From Desulfotruncus arcticus DSM 17038 (lineage in GTDB: Bacteria > Bacillota > Desulfotomaculia > Desulfotomaculales > Desulfallaceae): DNA of 64,000 nucleotides. A program made the position numbers and the translations under genes. Positions 8,554 to 16,198 of this stretch are shown in pieces; position 1 is the first letter of the stretch, and every line of letters starts with the position of its first letter. The stretch spans positions 1-64,000 of the forward strand of contig NZ_FOOX01000018.1 of NCBI RefSeq assembly GCF_900113335.1, written 5' to 3'. The notes beneath the pieces were generated by a model. It made no database searches and was not told the DNA's origin. It was given only the letters and a program-made list of their open reading frames with translations.

Positions 8554-9735
8554 CTATATATTTTCCACCACCATGGCGGCGCCCATACCGCCGCCGATAC
8601 ATAAAGTCGCCAGACCGTACTTGCTGTGGCGCCGTTTCATTTCATACAAAAGTGTCACCAGTATTCTTGCACCGCTGGCGCCTATCGGGTGACCGATGGC
8701 GATAGCCCCTCCGTTTACATTAGTCTTTTCAGCCGGAAGCTCAAGCTCCCTCATCACTGAAATAGCCTGGCTGGCAAAAGCTTCGTTGGCTTCAATCAGG
8801 TCCATATCGGCAATGGTCAGGCCCGCCCCGGCCAGGGCCTTGCGACTTGCGGGAATAGGTCCCGTGCCCATGATGGCGGGGTCAACACCCGCCACTGCGG
8901 AAGATCTGACTAAAAACATCGGTTTGACATTTAGTTCTTTGGCCTTGTCAGCCGACATTAACACCACTGCCGCGGCACCGTCATTTATGCCCGAGGCATT
9001 ACCCGCCGTTACCGTGCCGCCCTTTTTAAATGCGGGCGGCAACTTGGCCAAAGCTTCCGGCGTAGTGCCGCGGCGTGGAAATTCATCCGTATCGAACTCC
9101 ACCGGTGGGCCCTTTTTCCGGGGAATGGGAACCGGAATTATTTCATCCTTAAACTTCCCGTTATCAATGGCAGCGATAGCCTTTTGTTGGCTGTCCGCGG
9201 CAAAAGCGTCCTGTTCCTCCCTGGTAATGCCAAATTTTTCCGCTATATTCTCAGCGGTTATACCCATGTGGTAATTGCCGAACGCGCACCATAACCCGTC
9301 CTTGATCATTAAGTCTACGAGATTGCCGTCCCCCATTCGATAACCCCAACGGGCATTTTGAACCAGATACGGGGCTGTGCTCATATTCTCGGTGCCACCT
9401 GCCACAACTACTTCGGCCTCATTATTGGCAATCAAACCGGCTGCCTGAGATACTGATTTAAGTCCCGAACCACATACAATATTGATGGTCCAGGCCGGAA
9501 CTTCCCGGGGTACGCCTGCCTTGACGGAAGCCTGCCGGGCCACATTCTGCCCCCAACCGCCCTGCAGCACATTACCCATGATTACTTCGTCGATATGACC
9601 GGTATGGATGCCGGCACGCTTGATCCCTTCGCCTATGACCAGGGCGCCCAGATCAACCGGCGAAATGTTTTGCAGACTTCCCCCGTATTTACCAACCGCT
9701 GTGCGAACGGCGCTTACAATAACAACGTCTTTCAT
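8554..9735 (-). CDS. acetyl-CoA acetyltransferase (thiolase)
   Basis: A 393-residue classical thiolase II with all catalytic elements: nucleophilic Cys in [10 protein letters not shown], the NEAFA motif, [10 protein letters not shown] with the active His, and the C-terminal Cys in LCIGGGMG. It condenses two acetyl-CoA or cleaves acetoacetyl-CoA or a related 3-oxoacyl-CoA. The start ATG at 9735 is preferred over the ATG six bases upstream, which abuts the GGGGGG ribosome site. As the final step of a ketone or butyrate-type route it would give acetyl-CoA. It is the only fully canonical beta-oxidation enzyme in this operon. Confidence 0.95.
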   Translation of the reverse strand: MKDVVIVSAVRTAVGKYGGSLQNISPVDLGALVIGEGIKRAGIHTGHIDEVIMGNVLQGGWGQNVARQASVKAGVPREVPAWTINIVCGSGLKSVSQAAGLIANNEAEVVVAGGTENMSTAPYLVQNARWGYRMGDGNLVDLMIKDGLWCAFGNYHMGITAENIAEKFGITREEQDAFAADSQQKAIAAIDNGKFKDEIIPVPIPRKKGPPVEFDTDEFPRRGTTPEALAKLPPAFKKGGTVTAGNASGINDGAAAVVLMSADKAKELNVKPMFLVRSSAVAGVDPAIMGTGPIPASRKALAGAGLTIADMDLIEANEAFASQAISVMRELELPAEKTNVNGGAIAIGHPIGASGARILVTLLYEMKRRHSKYGLATLCIGGGMGAAMVVENI

Positions 9736-9755
9736 CAACATCCCCCCTGGCTTTG

Positions 9756-10076
9756 TTATTGCCAGATAATTCCAATTTCTTTAAATTCATTAACCAACTG
9801 CCAGTCATAACGCCCGCTTTTCAGATCGGCCAGGCTAATGCTCCCATTTTTTACATCTTCTAAGGAAGGAAGGTTAACAATTAGTTCATCCAGTTCGGCC
9901 GCAGTGAAAAAATCCATTTCCTCCCACAGATCTGTGTAAATTAATTCACCCACAGTGAAATGCCAGTTTTTAGAAAGGGCCACCTTCACTCCCGCCGGCC
10001 CCAAACCCTGCTCAAAGGTATCTATGACAGCCTGGATTATATAATTTTTCATCAGATGAACCCGGGTATCAGCCAT
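9756..10076 (-). CDS. conserved-context protein of unknown function, 106 residues
   Basis: An acidic, soluble 106-residue protein with no signal peptide, membrane helix or cysteine cluster. It begins [18 protein letters not shown] and ends with the aromatic stretch [17 protein letters not shown] purine-rich GGGGGGGGGG tract gives the ribosome site. It lies 24 bases after the radical SAM gene and 20 bases before the thiolase, so it is certainly co-transcribed. I do not recognise a family. Size and position suggest a small subunit or partner of one of its neighbours, but the sequence does not prove this. Confidence 0.6.
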   Translation of the reverse strand: MADTRVHLMKNYIIQAVIDTFEQGLGPAGVKVALSKNWHFTVGELIYTDLWEEMDFFTAAELDELIVNLPSLEDVKNGSISLADLKSGRYDWQLVNEFKEIGIIWQ

Positions 10077-10100
10077 AATTACCCCCCCCCTTTTGACTTT

Positions 10101-11342
10101 TTACCAACTGCATTCTTCACCAATAATCAAGTCCATGGGATCCACCGCCAAAGGCATTTCGGCGGCGGCCTGGCATAAAACATTGACCAGCCCCGCGTCC
10201 TGCAGAACTCTTAACGATTTTTCCGTCTCTTCCGGGCTGACTAATGAAAGCTTTCTCTGTCTGAATGCCGCCTGGTATTCAATAAGGTTGACCGGCACCC
10301 GGCGGTTGATTGACGCCAGCTTCCGGCCTATTTGATAAAGCTCTTCGTAGGTCATTAACTCTTTATGAAAAGGAATTCCAACCACAGTAAACAATTTTCC
10401 CTCACACTGATGCAAAACATATTTGAGTGTTTGCCACGCATTATCCATGTACAGCCGGGCTGTTGACTGATCGACCAAACCCGTAAGCCGCTGGAAACTG
10501 TCCGGCGAGACTCCTTTTATATCCGGGGAAATATCCGTAATGCCGGCATCAATTAATTCATCGACGTAATCCCTATTTAAAAGGGCTGCGTTGGTGTCGA
10601 GTTGTATGCGCACATTACGGGGCACAGTCACGGATAATTGGCGAATGAATTGTACCAGCCATCTCCGGTTTAGTGTCGCCTCTCCTCCTGAAATACCGAT
10701 GCGGTTGATACCCCTGCCGCTGTTACTGGCGCTTACCTGTTTGATCAGCCGGTCAGGCGAAAAATAACCGCCGGACATACTAAAGGTAATATTCCAGTTA
10801 TGGCACGAGGGGCAGTTCATGTTACACCCATGCATAAAAAATGAACTTTCGCGGATACCATATAACTCTGCCATAGGAGTGACACTTTTATTAAAAACCG
10901 TGACAATCCGCTTGGGAGGGTGCTCAATTATTCTGGACGGGTCAGTGACGATATCCATCCCTTCACGCACCGGGGTTACACAGCTGGGCTTTAATTCATT
11001 ATTAACGAGCACTGAGCATTCACCGCATCCCCCTGTACCGCAGGGAGCATGAATGGCGTCCTGTTCATGCTTCAGATGAGTGTTGATTTTATACCCGCTG
11101 ATTTCCAACGCTTTAAGAATGGTTATCTGTTCCGGCACCTCATACCTAATCCCATCAATGGTAATTTTCACGTCATCCCTGTTGGAATAAACACTTACCA
11201 GTTCACGGGCATTGTTGGGACAACTTATGACACAGGCGCCACAACCCGTACAATTACGGTTCGATGCACAAGTGAAGAACTTACAGAAACCGCAATCCAT
11301 ACAGTTGGCATTGCTCTTGGCAACTCGCAGCATTAATGACAT
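10101..11342 (-). CDS. multi-cluster radical SAM protein: 4Fe-4S + 2Fe-2S domains + radical SAM core
   Basis: Three metal-binding modules occur in order. Residues of about 10-50 carry cysteine sets including CTGCGACVISCP, a ferredoxin-like domain. Next comes a plant-type [2Fe-2S] domain with CGTGGCGEC and a following Cys (about residues 90-130). Then comes a radical SAM core with CNMNCPSC (CxxxCxxC), the GGE-like motif ISGGEATLN and a TIM-barrel region. The ORF opens at a GTG (11366); ATG 11342 or 11333 is more plausible but the ribosome site is weak. No glycyl radical enzyme lies nearby, so a classic activase role is not supported. It follows the ThDP enzyme gene after a 166-base spacer containing a palindromic element. 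Confidence 0.85.
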   Translation of the reverse strand: MSLMLRVAKSNANCMDCGFCKFFTCASNRNCTGCGACVISCPNNARELVSVYSNRDDVKITIDGIRYEVPEQITILKALEISGYKINTHLKHEQDAIHAPCGTGGCGECSVLVNNELKPSCVTPVREGMDIVTDPSRIIEHPPKRIVTVFNKSVTPMAELYGIRESSFFMHGCNMNCPSCHNWNITFSMSGGYFSPDRLIKQVSASNSGRGINRIGISGGEATLNRRWLVQFIRQLSVTVPRNVRIQLDTNAALLNRDYVDELIDAGITDISPDIKGVSPDSFQRLTGLVDQSTARLYMDNAWQTLKYVLHQCEGKLFTVVGIPFHKELMTYEELYQIGRKLASINRRVPVNLIEYQAAFRQRKLSLVSPEETEKSLRVLQDAGLVNVLCQAAAEMPLAVDPMDLIIGEECSW

Positions 11343-11364
11343 TAAAGCCCACTTCTTTCCTAAC

Positions 11365-11448
11365 ACTGCAGCGTAATATTGCTTATTTCGGTATGCCCGC
11401 TACGCCACGGGCCCCATGGCTCCGCTAACCTTTAAGTTACGCTGCAGT
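11365..11448. repeat. 84-bp palindrome-ended element between ThDP-enzyme and radical SAM genes
   Basis: The ends ACTGCAGCGTAA and TTACGCTGCAGT are perfect 12-base inverted repeats separated by 60 bases. A second pair, GCTTATT (11381-11387) and AATAAGC (11448-11454), is also complementary but in crossing order. Inside lies a further stem around GCCATGGGGCCCGTGGC. Just beyond, around 11468-11486, a C-rich/G-rich hairpin (CCCCCGAAAAACGGGGG) is seen. The element could be a MITE-like insertion, since its ends look like terminal repeats, or a structured intercistronic RNA. I see no cobalamin or thiamine riboswitch consensus. Confidence 0.55.
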
Positions 11449-11508
11449 AATAAGCTTTTAATAATGCCCCCCCGAAAAACGGGGGAGCCCATTCTTCGTA
11501 ATCTTTTT

Positions 11509-13539
11509 TTATGGTTTCATCTCATCTTCAGTTAGGGGCTCCCAAGGATCCGCGGTGGCCATCTTCGGCATATCAACGAGCCCTTCGAACTTGCCGGGTT
11601 TACCCCAGATGGCCCGGCGTGCCCGTTTGCCGCGTTGCGGGATATCAACCCAGGGCAGGTGAGCGTACATCAGGCAGTAAACCGGCGATGTGACAGCCTT
11701 GTTAACCAGTTGAATATCCATCATGCAATTAAGCACGGCGGGTTGCCCCTTTTCTGCTGCCTGGAAGCAGCGGTCCAGGGCGGCGGTAAAGTTCTCATGC
11801 CTGTCAACCATCTCACCGTAACAACCTAATTCCCGGGCAATTTTGTCCCATCTCATCGCTGGTTTGCGTTCCTGCCCCATCTGTATGGAACCTTCCCACT
11901 CATTTCCCATGACGTCCTGATCACCAAGAGCATCCCAGTTTGGACCGTACCAGGGATATTTCATACCCGGCATCCAGCCATTGTTTTCAGTTACCAGGTA
12001 GACGATGGGCAGTTTATAACGAGCTGCCGTTTCAACCTCCAACCCGGCATTGCCCATTCCGGAGTCACCCATCAACGCGAGAACGGGGGTTCTGTCCCCT
12101 TGTTCCAGCTGGGCAAAGGCGGCGCCCATGGCCATGGCTACCCCGTGGCCTATACCGGCTTGCTCGGAAGAACTGAGTACCTGGGCGGGCCGTACAGCTT
12201 TAATATACGGCATGACAAAATCGGACATGGTGTAACCGTCAATCATGATCCGCACTTTACTTGCGTACTTTTCTTCCAGGTAATCGGCAATGGCCTGGGA
12301 AATATACCCGTGGTGCATGCAGTTCTCTTGCTTGTACTTGGGATGTTCAAACCCGTAATACATTGCTTTGTCCCGGCGTCGCTTTTCAGCCTCCGATCTG
12401 GCCTGTTGCACTTTCTTAATCCACTCGTCCCTGCCCGGCGGGGGTTGCAGGCTGTTGGCTTTGATATAATCAATCATTTGCCGGGCCACTACCTTCGGGT
12501 TCCCCACTATGGCAGTGCTGGTGGGCACATAGGTCCAAATCTGGTCGGCGGATTCGCTAATCTGTATCGTCTCGGGCCATCCGCCGCCGTAGCCGTCAAA
12601 GAAGCCGACTTTAACCCCGATGGGGACCATGACCTCAATTTCATTCCGGAAAGGAGGCAGACCACGATAGTAGTAATCGTGTTTTTCAGAAACGACGGCC
12701 CGGCCGGTGCGCCGTGTCGTAAAGGGTATTTTGGCCAGTGTAACCAGTTCGGTCAGTTCCTCGGACGCCTCCGCCCAGGTGGCGCCGTCACCGAAAATCA
12801 TAAATGGTTTATCAACTTCGTACAGGCGTTTGACGGCCTTGGCTATATCATCCGGATTTCCGCCGCTGCTGAGCGGTTTGGCCGTGTCTTCCCCTCTCCA
12901 GTCCGGAATCCAGGTGGCATGGTCACCCCAAAGACCCCACCAAACCTTGTTTTTAACATCATCCTGGGTAAACAGGCAGCTGATGCCCAGTTCCATGATT
13001 ACCGGCCCTTTGGGGAAAGACTGGGCGTCCTTGAAAGCCCGGGTCAAAAATTGTTTGATGGTATTGGGATAGGTCACGCGCTGAGCCCACTTGGAGATAC
13101 TGCCCATAAGCTCGGTGGCGTAGCTTTCCTGGATGGTATTGTAAAGCTTATCGTGTTCGATTTCGTGACCACCGCATAAGAAGATGATGGGTGAATTGCT
13201 CAGGTTGGCCTGCTGCACAGCGCTGACGGCGTTACCGACACCGGGACCCACCGTTGCGTAGCATACCGCCGGCTTGCCGCTGACCTGGGCGTAAGCTTCA
13301 CCACAATACACAGCGTTTTGCTCGTGTAAAAAGGTAATAGTTTTAATGCCGATGCGGCTGATTGCGTCTATGAAATGCCAGATGTGTCCCCCGGGTACAC
13401 CGAAGGCGATTTTAACACCGTGTTCTTTTAATGCCTCAGCCACCCACATGCCGGCATATGGATATAATTCTCTTGTTCCCAGTTGATAGTCTAATTTCTT
13501 TTGTGCTTCCTTATCGAATTCAATTCCCAACTTGGTCAC
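11509..13539 (-). CDS. thiamine-diphosphate-dependent enzyme, 2-hydroxyacyl-CoA lyase/acetolactate-synthase family
   Basis: A large ThDP enzyme of about 676 residues with three domains. The N-terminal pyrimidine domain carries the catalytic glutamate in FLHEQNAV followed by the VGPGVGNAVSA stretch. A central domain follows, and then the pyrophosphate domain with GDSGMGNAG and NN about 25 residues later. The C-terminus extends about 80 residues past the usual end, as in CoA-ester-acting members where a tail closes the site. The frame is open to 13623, but a GTG at 13539 has AAGGAGGG upstream and is preferred. Candidate chemistry is C1 transfer between a ketone or aldehyde and formyl-CoA, giving or cleaving a 2-hydroxyacyl-CoA. 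Neighbouring mutase and secondary alcohol dehydrogenase genes support this, but substrate identity is inferred. Confidence 0.85.
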   Translation of the reverse strand: MTKLGIEFDKEAQKKLDYQLGTRELYPYAGMWVAEALKEHGVKIAFGVPGGHIWHFIDAISRIGIKTITFLHEQNAVYCGEAYAQVSGKPAVCYATVGPGVGNAVSAVQQANLSNSPIIFLCGGHEIEHDKLYNTIQESYATELMGSISKWAQRVTYPNTIKQFLTRAFKDAQSFPKGPVIMELGISCLFTQDDVKNKVWWGLWGDHATWIPDWRGEDTAKPLSSGGNPDDIAKAVKRLYEVDKPFMIFGDGATWAEASEELTELVTLAKIPFTTRRTGRAVVSEKHDYYYRGLPPFRNEIEVMVPIGVKVGFFDGYGGGWPETIQISESADQIWTYVPTSTAIVGNPKVVARQMIDYIKANSLQPPPGRDEWIKKVQQARSEAEKRRRDKAMYYGFEHPKYKQENCMHHGYISQAIADYLEEKYASKVRIMIDGYTMSDFVMPYIKAVRPAQVLSSSEQAGIGHGVAMAMGAAFAQLEQGDRTPVLALMGDSGMGNAGLEVETAARYKLPIVYLVTENNGWMPGMKYPWYGPNWDALGDQDVMGNEWEGSIQMGQERKPAMRWDKIARELGCYGEMVDRHENFTAALDRCFQAAEKGQPAVLNCMMDIQLVNKAVTSPVYCLMYAHLPWVDIPQRGKRARRAIWGKPGKFEGLVDMPKMATADPWEPLTEDEMKP

Positions 13540-13766
13540 GCCATTTTCCCTCCTTTTTACTTTTGAAATAATTGATTTGGCTGTGAACTCCGGCTTTGAG
13601 TATCTTACACCGGCTTCATACACTTATTGGTAATGATTGAACAGCCTGGGAGTTCACATATCTTTTTTGTTCCGCCGCTTAACAAATCACCGGGGTTCCT
13701 CCTTTCCTTATTTTTCACGCGGCAGACAATAAAATCACCGTTGTTACAGTTACTTGAGTTTTACAT

Positions 13767-14807
13767 TTACTTGTTCGGATGAACCCAAGGCTGAGCATTG
13801 TAAGGCGGGATATTTTTACCCCAGTCAACCCGGCCTTTGGGAATACGGCCTGTTTTGGTTGTGTAGGGGCGCAGTTCCCTTTCCAGCACGTGTTCCAGTA
13901 TGCGGCCCAGCTCAAGGACCCTGTCGACATCGACGCCCGTGTCAATTCCCATCTCATCAAACATTACCACCAGGTCTTCGGTGGAACCGTTGCCGGTGAT
14001 ATCGCTGGGGGTATATAACCAGCCGGTTCCTATTGCGGGAACCCCGTCCACAACATAAGAAGGTTGGCCTCCCAGTTGACCCAACGAGGCTTCAAACTCC
14101 GTAACACCGGCAAGCAGGGCGGCAAAATAATTCGTCAGCCCCGTGCCCCTGGCATCATGGAAATGGGCCCGGTGCACATCTTCGTTGGGAAATTTTTCCC
14201 TTAACCTGCTGAAAAACTCGTATACCCTGTCCGGCGCCGCCTCACCTGTTGTATCGCAGGGTGTGGCGGACGAGCATCCCATTTCAAGGCCTCTTTCAAT
14301 CAACTCAAAAGTTTTCTCCATCGGTACCGGTCCGGTTATGGGGCATCCAAAAACACAGGCTATGGCCATGTCGAGCTTGATGCCGACGCTTTTACACATC
14401 TTTACCCAGTTGGGAATCTGCTCAAAGAATTTTTCCACCGGCCGGTTAGCATTGCGCATACAATGGGCATCTGTTGTTGAGATGGTGAAGGCCAGAATAT
14501 CGGGACCGAAACCATTCTCTTTGGCAATCACCGCACGTTCTACAGCCTTATCGGTCATGCCGTAACACTTATACTGGACACCGGGTTTACGTTCAATGCG
14601 TTTTAGAACCTCCTCGGCATCCTTGGCTTGCGGTAAATATTTAGGGTGGCTGAAATTAGTGGCCTCTACTACTTTAAAACCCGCTTCGGAACATGCATTG
14701 ATGAAAAAAACTTTGGTTTCTGTCGGCACAAAGCGCCTTTCATGCTGTATTCCGTCCCTGGCCAATAATTCCGTCATATTTACCTTTTTGGGAAATTGCA
14801 GCTTCAT
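13767..14807 (-). CDS. HMG-CoA-lyase-like DRE-TIM protein lacking the catalytic cysteine
   Basis: A 346-residue TIM-barrel protein related to 3-hydroxy-3-methylglutaryl-CoA lyase. The metal site is intact: RDG near residue 18, HFH at 215-217 and the late Asn in TGNGSTED. The catalytic loop, normally GLGGCPYAQGASGN, reads LGGQPSYV and carries an insert of about a dozen residues, so the essential Cys is Gln248. It is first in its operon, behind a sigma-54-type promoter, and is followed by the ThDP enzyme. Cleavage by the known mechanism is unlikely; an aldol/lyase reaction on another 2- or 3-hydroxyacyl-CoA, or a scaffold role, is possible. Start ATG follows GGGGGTATTTTA. Confidence 0.82.
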   Translation of the reverse strand: MKLQFPKKVNMTELLARDGIQHERRFVPTETKVFFINACSEAGFKVVEATNFSHPKYLPQAKDAEEVLKRIERKPGVQYKCYGMTDKAVERAVIAKENGFGPDILAFTISTTDAHCMRNANRPVEKFFEQIPNWVKMCKSVGIKLDMAIACVFGCPITGPVPMEKTFELIERGLEMGCSSATPCDTTGEAAPDRVYEFFSRLREKFPNEDVHRAHFHDARGTGLTNYFAALLAGVTEFEASLGQLGGQPSYVVDGVPAIGTGWLYTPSDITGNGSTEDLVVMFDEMGIDTGVDVDRVLELGRILEHVLERELRPYTTKTGRIPKGRVDWGKNIPPYNAQPWVHPNK

Positions 14808-14871
14808 TAAAATACCCCCTTACCAGAGTTTTAAATAAACAAATAAATTAGGGATATGTTTAAAAAATTTT

Positions 14872-14893
14872 CAGATATGTCAGATATATCTGA
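14872..14893. promoter_or_regulatory. palindrome over the predicted transcription start
   Basis: TCAGATATATCTGA is a perfect 14-base palindrome preceded by another TCAGATAT half. It overlaps the start point predicted from the sigma-54 promoter and could be an operator that blocks initiation, or a 5' hairpin of the transcript. Confidence 0.4.
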
Positions 14894-14894
14894 T

Positions 14895-14910
14895 AGCAAT
14901 AGTGATACCA
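14895..14910 (-). promoter_or_regulatory. candidate sigma-54 (-24/-12) promoter for the lyase/ThDP-enzyme operon
   Basis: On the minus strand TGGTATCACTATTGCT has the invariant GG and GC separated by exactly ten bases, with a good TTGCT -12 box. Predicted transcription would begin near 14884, leaving a leader of about 77 bases before the ATG at 14807. The arrangement matches the nearby AcoR-type activator. Confidence 0.65.
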
Positions 14911-15072
14911 GTTGAAATATCAATCAATTGTACGTATAAAACCATACTAACTCTACCAATAGAAACTAAAACCATTCTTTTATTTTCTGTTAAAGCAAAT
15001 ACCACGATTTACGAGTGGTTTGAACGTACGATTAAAAGCAGCTTATTATTAAGTGTAAAATCTTTGCATACG

Positions 15073-15146
15073 CAATTTTTAACCGTTTAAGCTTGAAGTT
15101 TAACCGTTTAATCCATGTAACGTATCAATAGTGAACAACGTTTCAC
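15073..15146. promoter_or_regulatory. possible upstream activator sites: repeated TTTAACCGTTTAA and a GTGAA/TTCAC dyad
   Basis: Two copies of TTTAACCGTTTAA lie about 26 bases apart near 15076 and 15100. GTGAACAACGTTTCAC at 15131-15146 is a near-perfect dyad. They lie 160-240 bases upstream of the -24/-12 promoter, the usual distance for enhancer sites of sigma-54 activators. The rest of the 424-base gap is AT-rich and holds no gene that I can see. Confidence 0.35.
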
Positions 15147-15182
15147 ATCTGGACTAACAGCTTCTCCCGGCCTTATAAAAAA

Positions 15183-15216
15183 AAGTGATTGGCTGATTTT
15201 TTTAAACCAATCACTT
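15183..15216 (-). terminator. rho-independent terminator of the dehydratase/thiolase operon
   Basis: AAGTGATTGG pairs with CCAATCACTT. On the minus strand the stem is followed by a run of eight T. It lies 16 bases after the DUF2889 gene and separates the two long minus-strand operons. Confidence 0.85.
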
Positions 15217-15231
15217 GGAGTTAATTAAAAA

Positions 15232-15747
15232 TTACCGACCATTCTTCGTTATATGCGTGTTTTTAGCTTCTTGTAAGTATCCTCCAAACATTGGCCGTGA
15301 GTAGGCCGCTTCTTTTTTTTCTTCTATTGATAAGCAATGGGTATAACATGTGTCATGCGTATAACTATCAATAATATGCTCATACTGATTTGGCGGAATT
15401 AAAAAAGCCCCGGTTTGGCTAATAGCCTTTATAGCGTCCTGTGACAACTCCTCCAATATCAAGCACCCTTGTTTTCCACCAATCAGTTGAGCAACGCTTT
15501 TTGCCTGTCCACTTTTTATTACTTTTAAGCCTATCAGGTTTTTTACCAAATCAGATACTTTATGGCAATGATAATAGGGCACCCTCAGCATGCTGGATCG
15601 AGCATCAATTATTACCATATCCCTAAAGTCGACAGTTATTGACAACTCCATTTCATGTATGGTATCCACCAGGCTGGCTTCTATTTGAATAATGAATTTA
15701 TCTATTTCTTTACCGCTAATGAATTTGCTCCTGTTGAAAAGTCTCAA
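15232..15747 (-). CDS. DUF2889 family protein
   Basis: About 171 residues. The C-terminal half has the DUF2889 pattern: a motif like MLRVPYYHC, a conserved GL-x-V stretch and GGKQGCLILEELSQDA, resembling the family's GGxxGCTHLxEL. The longest frame starts at 15798, overlapping the upstream gene. A TTG at 15747 behind GGGGGGAAG is more likely. The function of the family is not known, but members occur beside acyl-CoA and acetoacetate-type genes. It is the last gene of its operon, directly before a terminator. Confidence 0.65.
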   Translation of the reverse strand: MRLFNRSKFISGKEIDKFIIQIEASLVDTIHEMELSITVDFRDMVIIDARSSMLRVPYYHCHKVSDLVKNLIGLKVIKSGQAKSVAQLIGGKQGCLILEELSQDAIKAISQTGAFLIPPNQYEHIIDSYTHDTCYTHCLSIEEKKEAAYSRPMFGGYLQEAKNTHITKNGR

Positions 15748-15763
15748 TATTTCTTCCCCCCCC

Positions 15764-16162
15764 TTATTCAATAATAAATAAAGGAGTGACACCTTCACCC
15801 GCGGTATAATTCATCCCGGTAACTGTTTTATGTGCTACGGTTACTTTTTTGGCAATCAGCTCCATACACGCTTCATCAATATTTACATTGTCGACGTTTC
15901 CCATCAACCACGGGCCTTCTTCAAGTTCCACCAGCACTACAATATAAGGCGCATTTAACCCTTCCGGAGCCACTCTGACCACTGTGTATGTCTTTATTTC
16001 TCCTCTGCCGCTTAGTTCAGCTATTTCAAGTTCAGTGCTTCCGCAATTATCGCAGCATAATTTAGGCGGGGTAGTATAACCGCCGCATGTAAAACACTTG
16101 AGGCCCAACAGTTTATTTTTCTTTAACGCCTCATAATACTGCTTGTGTGTCAACTTATACAT
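15764..16162 (-). CDS. Zn-ribbon/OB-fold acyl-CoA-associated protein (DUF35 type)
   Basis: A 132-residue protein with an N-terminal helix and a rubredoxin-like Zn ribbon (CFTCGG then CCDNCG), followed by an OB fold containing the phrase GRGEIKTYTVV. These are hallmarks of the DUF35 family that partners with SCP-x-type thiolases (for example BbsA with BbsB, and the archaeal thiolase-HMG-CoA synthase bridge). ATG 16162 follows GGAGGTTGCT and is preferred over the upstream ATG. It is immediately downstream of the matching thiolase gene, so the two very probably form one complex that channels an acyl-CoA. Confidence 0.88.
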   Translation of the reverse strand: MYKLTHKQYYEALKKNKLLGLKCFTCGGYTTPPKLCCDNCGSTELEIAELSGRGEIKTYTVVRVAPEGLNAPYIVVLVELEEGPWLMGNVDNVNIDEACMELIAKKVTVAHKTVTGMNYTAGEGVTPLFIIE

Positions 16163-16198
16163 AGCAACCTCCATTCTAATGTGGAATGTATGTCCCCT

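Noticed and set aside
8696-9274. 192-codon frame opposite the thiolase gene
   Set aside because: Antisense shadow of a fully canonical thiolase.
10101-11342. Pyruvate-formate-lyase-type activating enzyme
   Set aside because: The CxxxCxxC motif fits, but no glycyl radical enzyme is nearby and the extra [2Fe-2S] domain is not typical of activases.
11365-11486. Cobalamin or thiamine riboswitch in the spacer between ThDP and radical SAM genes
   Set aside because: I see no B12-box or TPP-riboswitch consensus on either strand; the element is listed only as a palindromic repeat.
12100-13179. 359-codon plus-strand frame opposite the ThDP enzyme gene
   Set aside because: It is antisense to a gene with clear ThDP motifs, has no recognisable domain and no ribosome site; long antisense frames are common in such codon usage.
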